DNA of 64,000 bases, from assembly GCA_002633005.1 (NCBI GenBank), contig NMRA01000015.1:1601671-1665670 (forward strand). Reading direction: 5' to 3'. Below the pieces are notes generated by a model, which did no database searches, was not told the DNA's origin, and saw nothing but the letters and a program-made list of their open reading frames with translations. Both the position numbers and the translations under genes were made by a program. Within the stretch, counting starts at the first letter, position 1, and every line of letters begins with the position of its first letter. This DNA comes from Phoronis australis (taxonomy: Eukaryota > Phoronida > Phoronidae). Below, piece after piece: positions 25,001 to 37,400 of this stretch.

Positions 25001-28000
25001 GATTTTATTTCTGGTCGCTACCATACCGTAACCAGTCAAAATCTTCCTTCTACTTCGGAAGGAATTGCGGTTTTCGTTCATTGGTTTCATACTATTGCTT
25101 GGTGGTTTCACGCCCTTTGGTTTCGTTACCAGTTGCAAGATTAGGGCTCCTTGACTTGAAACCATACGCAAACTAAGTATCTATTTTAACATTGCAACTG
25201 CAGACACCAGCACAGTTGACAGTTTCCACACATGCCATAAGACAGTTGAATGTCGTAAAGTTTTATCAAATAATACGTGCTTGCGAATTATCGCTACTAC
25301 ACGTGAGTCTTAATACGTGAATTATAAATTGTAATGATCAAGTGTCAAAATGTGTTGACGAGCAAATGATTGAAATTTGATTTACCGTACTAGTCCGCGT
25401 TACTGCCCAGGGTGCTTAAATTGGGAATCTTAAAAAACAGGGAGTGGGCGGTAAGCCGAGCATGGGTGGTTAAAATTGAAATTTTTGTAAAGTTGGGAGT
25501 TGTTGCTTACTGCATGGAGGACCGATTTTACTCTGACGGAGCTACACTGACGTTGGACTTCAAGCATATCAGTTAAAATATAGGTCGAGGTATTGAAGTA
25601 ACGGACTTCAACGGCCTGCGCACACCGGAGATACAGTGGCGTCGTGATCCTGAGCGTGATTGTTTTTTTTACGTACCTCGGTTGATGCTGATCATCTCTT
25701 AGAACTAAGGTATTCCTACAGGTGGGCGTGCGTTTAGTAGGGCAAGTTTCTTGAGAGAAAAGACAGATTAAACAAGACTCCGCTAGTTCGGAGTGTATTT
25801 TTAAGGGAACCACTTGATTGTGTAAAGATTTGCTTCCCGCTGGACACAACCAGGTGCTGATGAATACTGAATACTTTGAACTTAGGCAACCAAACACATG
25901 CCAGGTCTTCTTATTGAATACTTTAAACAGTGTAACATTTTACATTGTATATTTCTTTTTGAGTTCAAAGCCAACACCGCTGTTGTTCAAAGCAAATGCT
26001 CAACAATAGGACGATACTACTTTTAGCAGTAGGGGTACTCGGTCAGCTGTCAAAATAATGAAGCAAAAACACGTCTTGTAAAAGGTCATCAAGCACATCA
26101 AAAGTTCAAAAAACATAAGAATGTTCGACTTGCGCTAATGACAAATTGAATTTTTGCGCTCTTGCCTTTGGTTGGGCGCTTCCATTTTGGTGTCAGAAGT
26201 GAAAGTCATTAAAAACATGCGTTTAACCAAGACGGGAACAGCGACACAAGTTGGCTTGTCACAATGAACCATGTCTTTTATTTCAATGCTCAGGGTGGTT
26301 ATGTTTCGTGTACTGTCACGGGATCTCACTCGACCAAAAGGTTGGCCATGGACATGATATCCCTGTCAAGTACTGCTTTGTTGGTTCTTCTACAGCAAAT
26401 GAAATACATTCGACAAGCGCTGTACATTGTTTCCTTCAGTGGCATGAGAATACGGGTATTTTATCGCCATAGTAAGGCAAGGTCCCGGTTCCGCTAAAAC
26501 TGATTGATTATCGCAGAAAGGTAAGCGAGTTGCGCACATTTTGGAATATTAATTTTGTGCGACGAACGTTCTCAGAAGCACATGTACTTTTACGGAAGTC
26601 TCGATCGTGAAAAATTGGGGGTGGGCAGTAAGCCAAGCATGGCCCGTAACCCGGACGAGTACGGTAATGCATTGAGGGAACTGGTTTGAGGGGCCCTCTG
26701 AATGAGACGAATCATCGGGAACCTGGCGTGCGTTCAAAGCGCTCGAAACTACACTAGGACCTAGCTAAAATCAAAACCTTGCCACATTACGAGGGATACT
26801 GCCATGTATTTAAATGAGAACACGTCACTTTGGCTAGAACTATTCGAATGCAAGTGCCTGGGATCGCATCCAGTCATGAGCCCTGCATAATCTAAACAAC
26901 ACCTTGCCGATTTGCGCCGCATATTACCGACACTGATCGCTAAACAAGTGAGTTATCACTGCTACAAAGAACTTCTGATCGTTCAGATTTATTATAGTTT
27001 CCAAAAATTCATTAAATTGTCCTGTCGGATAAGCTACTCGGCCGTGAGTTTGTCCGGACCAACAAATTGGTTGTTCCGGGCAGTCAGACTACCGTTAATG
27101 TCGAGCCCTGGTTCGTAGGGACTGTTTTGGAAATTGCTAGTGCAAATATCTTTAACTTAACACCACGTGTGCCATAGTTCATACCAAGTAAGCTTTTATT
27201 TGAAATTGCCTATAAAAAGAATCATTCAAATTGTAAGTGCATAGACTGAATTAAAATGAGTTGCAGAAGGCACTCTATATGAATATTAAGGTCATGCAAA
27301 ATTGGCTTAATTGACGTGTATTCTCAAACGGAATGCTGAAATGAAGATTTAGAAATCTTCCATCCCATACTTCCTAACACTGTTGGTTTTTCAACAATGT
27401 CTATTACGGGAGATGCATTTTACAAAGCATAGATCTTAACATTATGATTCAATTTCCTTTTAGATGTCTTGTCATATTTGTGTTGAATTAAGCTCTAAAT
27501 CCTTGATAACCCACAAGTGCCTACCTTCAAACCACTCGGGGTCTTCCTCTCTATTTTCACCATCTATATTTCCCTTAATACCATTCAGCACTGTACTGAT
27601 CAGGTGAGCTTTGTCAGATTGTGAGTTGCTAATCATTGCTAACAGTGTAGCATGCAGTTTGACATCATCACCGCTAGCCAACAGCTTGTCAAAGAAATTC
27701 TGCAGTTGTATAAGTTCAAAACCTGGAATACATGTGTATAAAGAAACCATGGTTATCGTACTGCATATTTCTGAAAGAAAAAACACGCAATTCATAATAA
27801 ATTAAAATTAAAATTACGACATCTACTACTGAAATACGGGAATTATGCTCAAAACTTCATATTCCATGAAAGAAAACAAGATTCCTCGAATTCTGTCCTT
27901 TTTGTGTTATCGCAAATGATCACTGTCTCTATAGCCACACAACACTCTGAAAGGTTTTTACAAGAACAAAGAAATTTCACCATTACAATTCTTCATGAAA

Positions 28001-28380
28001 AAAGTAAAAATTATCATTGATTGGTAAGCTGCACCACCTGATTGTCTCTCTCCAGGTAACATGAAGATTAAAAGAGTCTGCTGCGGAACTGTTGGGAAGT
28101 AATCTTCATCAATCTCTGTACCGTCTTCAAGGAGAACTCTAACCTTAGACCGCAACTTGGAACTTATCTGAAATAAAAGGAGAATTAATACAATATTACA
28201 CATATGTTAAGGACTACTTCTGTAAATCAGGGACCGTTTTATCCAACCGGTGGCGGTGCCGTGGAAAGTTGTGCATACCTTTAATTTTGTACAGCCCTTT
28301 TCCAACAACTCCTTGAAATTGTTGCAGTAGACTCCAAACTTTTTTTCGCCACTTGCATTGGCTATTTTGTAGGCACCCAT
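22080..28380 (-). CDS. DFFB: DNA fragmentation factor beta / caspase-activated DNase
   Basis: The nuclease that cuts chromatin between nucleosomes in apoptosis once caspase-3 destroys its inhibitor chaperone DFFA/ICAD. Exons: 28380-28279, 28167-28038, 27722-27525, 23579-23500, 22908-22628, 22275-22080. Phases agree at all five junctions; total 987 bases, 328 aa (human 338). Residues 1-77 form the CIDE-N domain that pairs with DFFA (FGVYCNNFKELLEKGC, then VRVLLEDGTEIDEDYF). Residues about 80-145 are the helical linker ending EEDPEWFEG. The C-terminal half holds GWFSCEGQFD and FSTWNLDH, putting D262 and H263 at the family's catalytic positions. LKLVHIVCHRKDEH adds H307, H311 and H316 of the beta-beta-alpha metal finger. 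All centre residues look present. The protein ends KKFYV, without the basic tail of vertebrate DFFB. Intron 3 holds a 2.5-kb transposon. Confidence 0.96.
23851..23986. repeat. 68-base tandem duplication in DFFB intron
   Basis: Two nearly identical 68-base units, each starting AGCAAGA and ending GATGATGCC. They differ at about one base, so the duplication is recent. Confidence 0.8.
24578..27110 (-). mobile_element. hAT-like DNA transposon with TTF-type zinc-finger remnant
   Basis: Inverted ends CAGGGCTCGACGTTAAC (left) and the complement of CAGGGCTCGACATTAAC (right). GTTCG flanks both sides (24573-24577, 27111-27115). It is 2.53 kb and lies in DFFB intron 3. On the minus strand a frame at 25171-24794 encodes a zinc-finger module of the kind found at the start of hAT transposases. 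The catalytic RNase H-like part is absent, so the element cannot move by itself. A segment containing GTAAGCCGAGCATGG (about 25430-25470) recurs in diverged form near 26610-26645. Confidence 0.75.
24794..25171 (-). pseudogene. TTF-type zinc-finger fragment of a hAT transposase
   Basis: A 125-codon frame with CVPCEKYAG, later FRIESLKSHKQSTAHSAAYK: a CxxC pair, a Phe-Arg-x-x-Ser-Leu-Lys core and a HxxSxxH pair. This is the layout of the TTF-type finger of KIAA1586/ZNF862-like, hAT-derived proteins. A basic NSFRSRRKILTGYG stretch precedes it. It stops about 215 bases from the element's end, so the rest of the transposase is deleted. Whether the fragment is expressed cannot be judged. Confidence 0.55.
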
Positions 28381-29133
28381 AATTGGTGTCGTCAGGAGAT
28401 GTTGTGCTTACATAACAAATCCCATAACAACAAAGGGCGCGTCAAAACTAACTGCAACTCGACATTTTCGCTTCAAATTTACCCTCTCCCCAACATCACT
28501 TCCTGATTTCGAAAGTCACATCCTTTCACGTTTGTAGCGAGATCTGTGAAACAGAAATAATTGTTGTTTTGGCATATTTGGCCTTGAATTGTGTACTTTT
28601 GTAGTACAGTTATAACCAAAAAGTCAAATCTAGGCTGTAAAGCCTCCTTTTAATTGTGAAAAAGGAAAAAATAAAGACATAAACAAAATTACAAAAATCT
28701 GAGTCACGTGATCAACAAACGAGACGTGCAAGAGCGCAAGAACCAAATAGTTACAAACATAAACTGCAGTGGTCGCTGTCCCAACCATGATTACGCCGTC
28801 CGAATTACAAGTGGTGCCTTTTCATTTATTCTGAAGGCAAGTAATTGATACATATTCAAACCTTGTTTCCGATCTAACTAGAGTTTTAGGTCTGCGAGTA
28901 CCTGACAACCAATACCACTCACAGTAAATTTCAAGCACTTAGAGTTCGAGCCTGATTCGGCTGACACCGAATGGTCGAAGTGAGGAGCAGATTGACAGTA
29001 GAGGCTGGAGGGGATGACTCAGCTGTCGAGTGCGACTGCGACTCAATTGATAGTTGGTCTTGTGGCTGGTCCAGCCTGGTAAATATTTATGGGCTTGGCT
29101 TTGTCTTGTGTGGTGAACCTGCGATGGGTAAAA

Positions 29134-29255
29134 GTCAGATACATGGTCATGGGTCCCTGATTTGAGAACCAGTTGCTCCCGCTGAATAACTCCCATTTTC
29201 AGTGGTAATAACTGGTTCTCAAGTCAATTTTAAACCAGGGATCCTCCTATCCGAC
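29134..29255. mobile_element. Foldback MITE, family B copy 1
   Basis: Ends GTCAGATA and TATCCGAC face each other. Inside them, TTGAGAACCAGTT pairs with AACTGGTTCTCAA around a short loop, so the whole 122 bases can fold into one hairpin. Related copies are at 29467, 32919 and 35971. Confidence 0.7.
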
Positions 29256-29466
29256 TATTACACTGCAATGAGTGTAGTCTTATTAGAGGCATCTCTTAAT
29301 CACTATATTGCTCAGTTGTGTGGTCTCTGGGATTGAACCTTGGAACAAGGTAATTTTTCACTACAGTGGTACCCAACAATGGTCCGTCACAATGACGGAA
29401 GGATCATACGGCTCCTGTGTTGGAAGAGGAAGCAGTGCCAACCTGATTGAAGAGTGACACTGATTT

Positions 29467-29576
29467 GTCGGATATAGCAGTCCCTGATTTATGGAGCCAT
29501 GTTTCGTCCACTGAATATATGGGCCCTTTATTCAGTGTTTGCATGATTATATAACTCAGAGACTGCTATATCCGAC
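29467..29576. mobile_element. Foldback MITE, family B copy 2
   Basis: A perfect 16-base inverted repeat, GTCGGATATAGCAGTC, closes both ends of a 110-base palindromic element. The inner arms (TCCACTGAATA, TATTCAGTG) match the loop of the other family B copies. Confidence 0.75.
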
Positions 29577-31435
29577 CACTGCCTTGAAGAATTCCGTGGG
29601 TCGCGGCATGACCCCCTACTCTAATCACAGTGTGGTTAATCTGTAGTGGAGTGTTCTAGTAGTATAAGGCCTTTCAATCACTCTCCTATGAGTAATCACT
29701 CTTTGGTCAACTGTTTGAGAACCCTGCAGTGTTAAATTTAGTAAGTCAAACTTTTATTTCGAGGGTTACTGTTGAAAAGAATAGTAAAACATATCAACAG
29801 ATGGAACAGAACATAATTAATTATATGCTCAACATACTTAAATGAGCTACAGTACATTTTATATGGTCAGCGTTGCACACTCAATGCATAGACATAGTTA
29901 ACAATCAAATTCAAGAAGAGGCTACAGTAAATGCTTTGAAGCGAGAAGTACCAGATTCAAATCTTGGACTGGATATTTTTCACTGTACTTTTGTCTTACA
30001 TTAGATCACCGTGATTACACAGCAATGTCTGAGATGCAATCAAGCTTTAGTTGTGCTGTGGACTGAGGGAATTCCATTCAGTTGATCACGCACTCACTGG
30101 GGCAAGGACGTTACTACAGCAAAAAGCAATGTTAGGGTAACATTTGATTGAAAATCTTATGTATGTGTTCAGTTGTTACAGAAGTGCTCTAGTATGTTCT
30201 AAAAAGTTAACTTGTTATGAAAGTACAGCCAGTGAATGTCGGCGGCGTCATTTATAACGTTCAATCCGCGTGAGAGACTGTCTGGAGTTGTCAATTGGGC
30301 AACTCCGGACGGTCTGGGATCACAGATTTTTTTCGGCTGATAACATTTTATTGCCTGTGAAGCCGATGGTTTGGTGACAAGAGCTGCCTGAACAAACATG
30401 GCTTGCATTATGTCGATTTATGACCCAGTTTGCGTGACTGGGCAAAGCCTTTTCAAAATATTGTAGATTAGCCAGTGGAGCGTGGGACCCCTGAGGTCCC
30501 AGTCAAGTCCTCATGACAATTCCACATTATGCACAGGTGTAGTGACAATCAGGAAAAATTCAACATACAAGTCTTTAAGGTTGTGAGAGCTCAAAAGCAA
30601 CTTATGTAGTTTGACCTAATTTCAAATTTTGGTGGTCAAGACAGGCATGGACTTGACGAAATGGATTCTTTCATTCAGGGACATTACCAGTTGACTGTAG
30701 ATGCTAGACAGCCATTGCTTCGTTCACATTCTACGTTCTCATCCCATATATAAAACAGATCTTTACTAGTTATGCAAAAAAATTCCTGCACGGAAAAAAA
30801 TTCTATTCAAAAGTCAGAGTGGTCTGAAGGCAGAACAAAACTACTTTTGGTCTCAAGTTTGTTTTCAATTTCAGTGTTTTCTTTCGTGTAATGTGAACTA
30901 CTGTATTCTGTGTATTCTTGTGTAGAAGCTGCTTGGACGTAGAGATCATGAAATTATCGGTTATTTCAATTCAACTTTTTTGTCCTGAGAGAATTCTTGT
31001 TGGTAGTGATCAGTGATATGGGTTTGCACATACAGAAGTTCATTAAAGTACTAAATTATAAAGTTTTTAATTCTTACTCATTACCTTCAGGCAAGGCAGG
31101 AAAAATAAAAATTCTTACTGCTATTTGTTAAAGTTTAAGCAGCCATGTTATGTGCGCCCTCTTTTCGTTAGATGGTCTAAATAGCCTTGGATTATGTAGT
31201 TTATTTTTGAATAATTGAATTTGTGATTTACTCAAGAATTTGTTTTGACGACATTGATAAGATTATATAGTTGAGTTTGTACACTGGATGGGTGTTGTTA
31301 TAGCAACGCCATCTACAGTCTTATCACTGTCTACACAAAAATTTGAATACAGTGTGCATACTAGTGTTGTTACAGGCAGGTTCTAGTCAATTCCGATTAG
31401 ATAATAGGTCTTGTTTCTGTTACAGAAGTGTTGAA

Positions 31436-34400
31436 ATGCCCTCAAAACTCCCATTTCGTGTCATCCATGCCTCGGGTCAAGATGAGGTTCACAAGGCTAA
31501 TGAACTGAACACACATGGTCCTCTGACCAAAGGATGGATGTCTTCCAGGTATGAGGCTTATATCTCACAGCTAGTAGTCTTAGGGCTTTTATGTGCTCAG
31601 TGAGCCAAGTACCTTGCAACTTTGATAAGATTGTGTAAGACTATGTTAAAATGATCTTGGTGGTGTTTTGTGCCTGTGCTTGTGACCTTTCTTCTGCCTG
31701 TGCTTGCAGAATGTTGACTTATGGGAGACAGTGATATTTTAACGCACAGATTACTTACTGTTTCTTCTTCTTTACAACTAAGCCAGGATTTCTTGTCGCA
31801 AGTCTCATTAAGGACTGGAACTATTGGATGCACCCTGTTTATTAGTGTATGCTAGTATGTATTGGGTCTTGTGTAACCAGGACTTTATGAAAATAGGCCT
31901 GCCAAAGTGTATTTTAAACGTACTAGTATCTGGTCCATAAAAATCTGAAGAAAAGGCTTAGTATTGGAGAAAGATTTTAATTATAGTTCTCTAAATCAAA
32001 CTGTATTATCTAGAATAATCGGGATTTTTAAGTAAACATGTCTCTTTAAACCCATTGTTTTCTAATTAGAATTGCTTTCTAAGTTTTTACTTTACAGTTT
32101 ATTGATTTTAACACTCTTGTTTTTATTTGCAAGGTTTTGTCTGTACCCTCAAGATCTTGTAGTAGAAATGGATGTCCGGTCTCGTCTCAGGAAAATACAA
32201 ATATTGTCTCATCAAACCAGCATTGGTAAGAATTTGATAATCGTGCTGTGGTGTTAATTGAACATGGTGCTATGGTGTTAACTGAACATGGTGCTGTGGT
32301 GTTAATTGAACATTGTTCTAGTGGCCCAGCTGCCGCTTCTACAAATTTTGAGAGGATTTAACTCAGCCTATGTGCTCTAGGGTAAAATTTTAGACAAAGA
32401 TAATTACCAAAACTGCCCCTTTTTCCTTTTTTAAAGGTTAGAGTTTAAATATTGGAAAAACATCAGTTTGGTACTGCATACATTATCTGAAAAAATAAGA
32501 AAACAAAATTTCACTTTTCCGTCATACTGTGTTATAAATTTTCAAGATTTTACCGTACACTGAACATAGCACAGCAGTGAAAACCTGGGGAAGTCTTCTT
32601 TGATGATGATTTCGACTTCTGCCCAGGTGTTATAATTGTGAATTTGTCATTTTGTCTGAATAATTTTAGCTTGTATTGTATTTTGGAGAACTGCCTGCTG
32701 CTATGCTGAATCATGCTACTCATACTGTTATTGTATGGTTCTCGTTGCAGCCACAAGGATAGAGTTCTATGTTGGTGATGTCCCAGATGGGATTCCAGCT
32801 AACCTTCAGAGTGCCAGATACACAAGACTTGGGTAAGCACAACTACTGACTGATCTAACCTTACTAATACACCTTATACAGTTCTTGTGTTCAGGATCAG
32901 GGGTTGCTGGTTTGGCAATAGTCTCTTACAGTGTCTTGGATCTTGAGAACCAGTTTGATGCTGGTTATTCAGTGGAGAAAACTGGTTTTCAAAATTCAGG
33001 ACCCTGTAAGTGAGTATTATTACTGGTTGTGATGAGGTCATTGCAATTAGTTGCTGGTGATGATGCAGAACATATGTTTTTTTTTTCTGAAAACATTTAC
33101 TGAAGCCCCATGAATCGCCTTCTTTGGAAAACATGGATGTGGTTCGTGTTTTGGCACGGAACCCTTTGTATTTGTTTTTGTTTTCAATATGGCAAGTTAC
33201 CATTCTTAATTATGCATGGTAAGACAGTGGTCCAAGAGGAGTTCACTCTTTGGGTTAAAGGAAAAATTCGCTTTAGCTTACTTGATTGTTGGTAGTTTGC
33301 AATTTTGCCTTCGCCTAATTAATGCTCTGTGGAACTTCAAAACCCCTATCTGTCTATCTTTGCCTATTTTTGTTGTCAACATTACTACACTTTGAATTGG
33401 ATCTCTTGCTACTAGTGTATCTAATGGTACCTTGCTCAGACTAGACAGGCGTCTGGGCTGGTAGGTTGTACCTGAAGGCTGTTACTAGAATATCTGATGG
33501 TACCTTGCTCAGACTAGACAGGCGTCTGGGCTGGTAGGTTGTACCTGAAGGCTGTTACTAGAATATCTGATGGTACCTTGCTCAGACTAGACAGGCGTCT
33601 GGACTGGTAGGTTGTACCTGAAGGCTGTTACTAGTATATCTGATGGTACCTTGCTCAGACTAGACAGGCGTCTGGGCTGGTAGGTTGTTGTACCTGAAGG
33701 CTGAATTTTATAGGTTAAAATTTTTAGGCATTGCTTTTGTTACTTTTACTTTCTAAAACTGCTCTGAGGTGGTGGCGTGTTACAACTATTACTAAAATCT
33801 CTTGGTCTATTTACACCAACCTTTTGTCTATTTACACTGTCACAGCATTTTGGTCTGTCTGTTCTCCGGCCATCGTCAAGTGTTCCTCATTTTGTTATAT
33901 ACCAAAAACATTGTGTTTGCAGTTGTTTTTAAATGTTTTAAATAAATACATATTACATGATAATGCTTGACGTTTCCTTTGTGTTCAGGTATGTCGAGTT
34001 ATCCGATAACCTCAAGACTGAGTTCAAAGCAAGAGAACTCAAGTCTGTCCATGTTGACGCTATGGGCAAGTTCCTCAAGTTCGTCATACATAAAAACCAC
34101 GTGAACAAATATAACTTGTATAACCAGGTGAGACTGAGAGCTTCTGTACTACTTAATGTCAAATAATGTGAAAACATTTTTGTAAAATTGTGAATGATTT
34201 GCATAAGGTTTGCAACTGCAACATGTTCTTCAAATATTTTTAGTAAAGATTTCACTAAAATAGATTTGTGTAATTATTCAGTTATCTATAGAGGCCAAAA
34301 TTGTCCCAGTGGTTTAAAATTGTTACCATTCAGGTCACTCTACATTTTCCCAACAAGCTAGTACAATTGATGCATTTGTCCTGTGTTGAATGTCTCCCAT

Positions 34401-37400
34401 TCTGTGTCTTTTATCGCTTGTTGATATCAAATGTCCACTACTAAGTGATCACCTGAGTGACCACTAGCAAGTGTTCTTCACTGAATCTTCACTACGTCAT
34501 TTCAGGTCGGTGTCGTGGCTGTCAATGTTATTGGTGACCCTGTGGATCCTACGGTAAGGCGTCACCATGGTTACGCTGTTTTTCAAATACAGTTGACAGG
34601 TTTTTATTTTAGTTGAGCCTGTAGACCTGTTGTTGTTTTGAAAATGTTTATTTCAACACCTTTTTGGAACTTCAAGGTCTCCAGGCTAAAATACAATAAC
34701 AAGTCATACACAAAGATGTCACTGTCTATTTCATATAACAGGGCTTGAAATTTTCCGCGGAAACGCGGATTTCCGCTTTTTTCAAATGTTCTGTCCGCGT
34801 ATTTTATTATATTTCCGCGTTTCCGCTTAAAAAAAATCGGATTTGATATAAAATTTCCGCGGCAAATTTCGTTCTTACCGCCGCGTTGCCGACGACTTTC
34901 ACCTCGGAAAGCGGAAGTTGCTCTTTATGTTTCGGAGGAACGTAAATTGTCAACATTGCCGGGGCATCTGGGATAGCGTGGTGGATTTCCTCAATGGCGG
35001 CTCGTGTGATTGTAAACCGCGGCGACAAATACTACGACTCTGCAGCCAAAAATGTTTGGAGGCGGGAGTGGCGGTCGAGCTAAGACAGACGCACGCTTCC
35101 GGAGGTGGTACCGTTTTTTTTTTTAGTCCTCTCGATTTTTGTCAGCAAAAAAGGTCCACATCGACTTTTTCAAGGCTGCCTGCGCGCATGTTTCGGGCCG
35201 TAAAAATTTCCGCGTTTTTCGCCATTTGTCATTCCAAGCCCTGATATAACTTGAATTGTGTGATGATCACTGTGAAAGGCAAATCTTACATGGATATAAC
35301 ACATATTGAATTTAATGATGAGCCACAATCCTTCAACTATCTGTTTAATGCTAGTTGCGAACCTATGAAATCGGTGTTTTTCAAATCCTGAGCTACATTA
35401 ATAGATTAGTAGCGTGCTTAGTCGAGTGAGTGTCTGGTTTCTTGCCGATGTTAAGTTTGGCTTATTCTAGTTACGATTCTGTGTTGCAGGATACGCCAAT
35501 AGATGACAAGCCATCTGACCCTGCATTGGCTGGTCTGTTCTCCAGGTACATTGTATTATGACTACTCAGCATTCTGTTACCACCTCAGTCTCTTGGTTAT
35601 GTACTGCAGTCAAACTGTTTAATGCTTTGATTTTGATTGTTTTTTTTAAAGTTTGGCGTAAATATTTGACCCTCAGTTTCTTTTATTTATGTTTATTGTT
35701 AATGTTATCAATGCATTTTTATTATAACTATTTTTGTTACAAATTATGTTCTTGTTTATAGACCTGTCACAATTCATTAGCTGGGAATTTACTTGTTAAT
35801 ATTTTCATTGCAGGCCTGACTACATTTCACCATTGGATGACCTTGCCTTTGACATGTACCAGGACCCTGAGATTGCACAGATTATTAGGAAACTTGAAAA
35901 GAAGAAACAGGAAGCTGTATTACGTAAGAAAAATAATGGGTTAATTTGTACCATACATGGTGCCGTTATGGTTGGATATAACCTGCCCGCATTTTTATAA
36001 CCAGTTTTCTCCACTAAATAACGAGCATCAAACTGGTTCTCGAAATTTGGGCATGTTGTATCTGATTATTGCCAGATGAATGGCTCTGTGAATGAAGTTG
36101 TAACAATTCATACATTGTGGTCTGTACTGAGACAGTCTGCAGAGTAAAGGAGATGCCTTTGTAGGTGTATTGGTCCTTCATAAGGCTGCTTGTGGGATGA
36201 AAAGGACAACAATTGAAATTCAGGGATTTCATCTACTTTGTGTATGGTGGTCTCAGGAACGGTTCTTGTCTCATGAACAAAATGCTAGTGTTAGTGAGAA
36301 GGCTTTAAATACTTTGTGTGGGAAGATGACTGACTGTTTAGACTTTGTACTTGTCAATGTATGTACTGCTCCTCTCAAATAGCTCTTGTTGTTTCTGTGT
36401 CAAGCACAGGTCATGGACTTTTACTGCATAATGTTTGAATGCCAAAAATATTCCAAATTTGGCTAACGATTGCTGTCCATTTCAGAAGAGAGATATGATT
36501 ATGCCAAAAAGTTACGGCAGGGAATCCAAGAACTTCAGAAGGTAATGTTTTCACTGCATGTGATATCTTTTTCATGTGAGAAAACTGACTTCAGTATCTG
36601 CAGAGGTTGTAGAAAATACACCTTGCAACATTTGATTTTGAAATTTTAGCATCTGTAGGAAAGTACATGTAGCACTAATATATAACGAGTTGGTACTGTA
36701 TGTCTGAATCAGCTTATATATCGCACATGCAAGTTTAAGTGATATGATTGCTGCCTGGTACCATACTCAAAACACGTCTGACTCCCACCAGAGTCAAATA
36801 AAGTTGCATGCGCTCTAGAGCTTTCAGGTCATATCACAGTGATATGGAATGGAATTATGAATTATACTAAACGCACGTGTTAGATCTATGACTGAATATG
36901 TGTGCAAATGACTAAAAGTGTCAAATATGCTTTGTAGGTTGGGGAAAAACTGGGTAAATTTGAGGTGGAGAAACGACAAGCAGTGGAGGCTGAAGATTAT
37001 GACAGGGCTCAACTGAAGAAGGTCCAAATGGAGGAATACAGGTTACAAGTGTACAAACAGATGAATATACAGGATCTGTTAGAGGCAGATCAGGTGAGTG
37101 GGGCGGGGCCAAGCTGAGGGTCGGAGGTCAGTTGGAGAAGGTCGGGGATCAACTGAAAAGGTGCAATTAGTAGAGCATGTATATAGAAACCTCCCTAGAG
37201 GAGCATAGCTTACATATTTTACATGTCTATGGAACAGATTAATATATGAAGGTAGAGAAGATGGGTGAGACTGGGTCAGGGGTCAACTAAAAGATGTCAA
37301 GGGGTCAACCAATGTAGGTTCAAATTTGAAGACTTCGAACTGCACAAGCAGGTGAAGAGGATCTGTTGAAAGAGGAACTACTGAGTGAGGTTTGGGCCAA

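Larger units (their letters stand above)
28381..31425. promoter_or_regulatory. Head-to-head spacer between DFFB and CEP104
   Basis: The start codons face away from each other about 3.06 kb apart. The CEP104 start exon opens at a splice acceptor (TTTCTGTTACAG, 31425), so at least one non-coding CEP104 exon lies further left, possibly close to DFFB near 28400-28800. I could not place its donor with confidence. The spacer contains two foldback elements (29134-29255, 29467-29576) and otherwise nothing recognisable. Confidence 0.5.

Noticed and set aside
25430-25897. 155-codon minus-strand ORF inside the hAT-like element
   Set aside because: No transposase or other domain is recognisable and composition matches non-coding surroundings; likely chance openness in transposon DNA.
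34918-35244. 108-codon ORF across family A copy 2
   Set aside because: The frame is not preserved in copy 1; only the 29-codon frame is shared by both.
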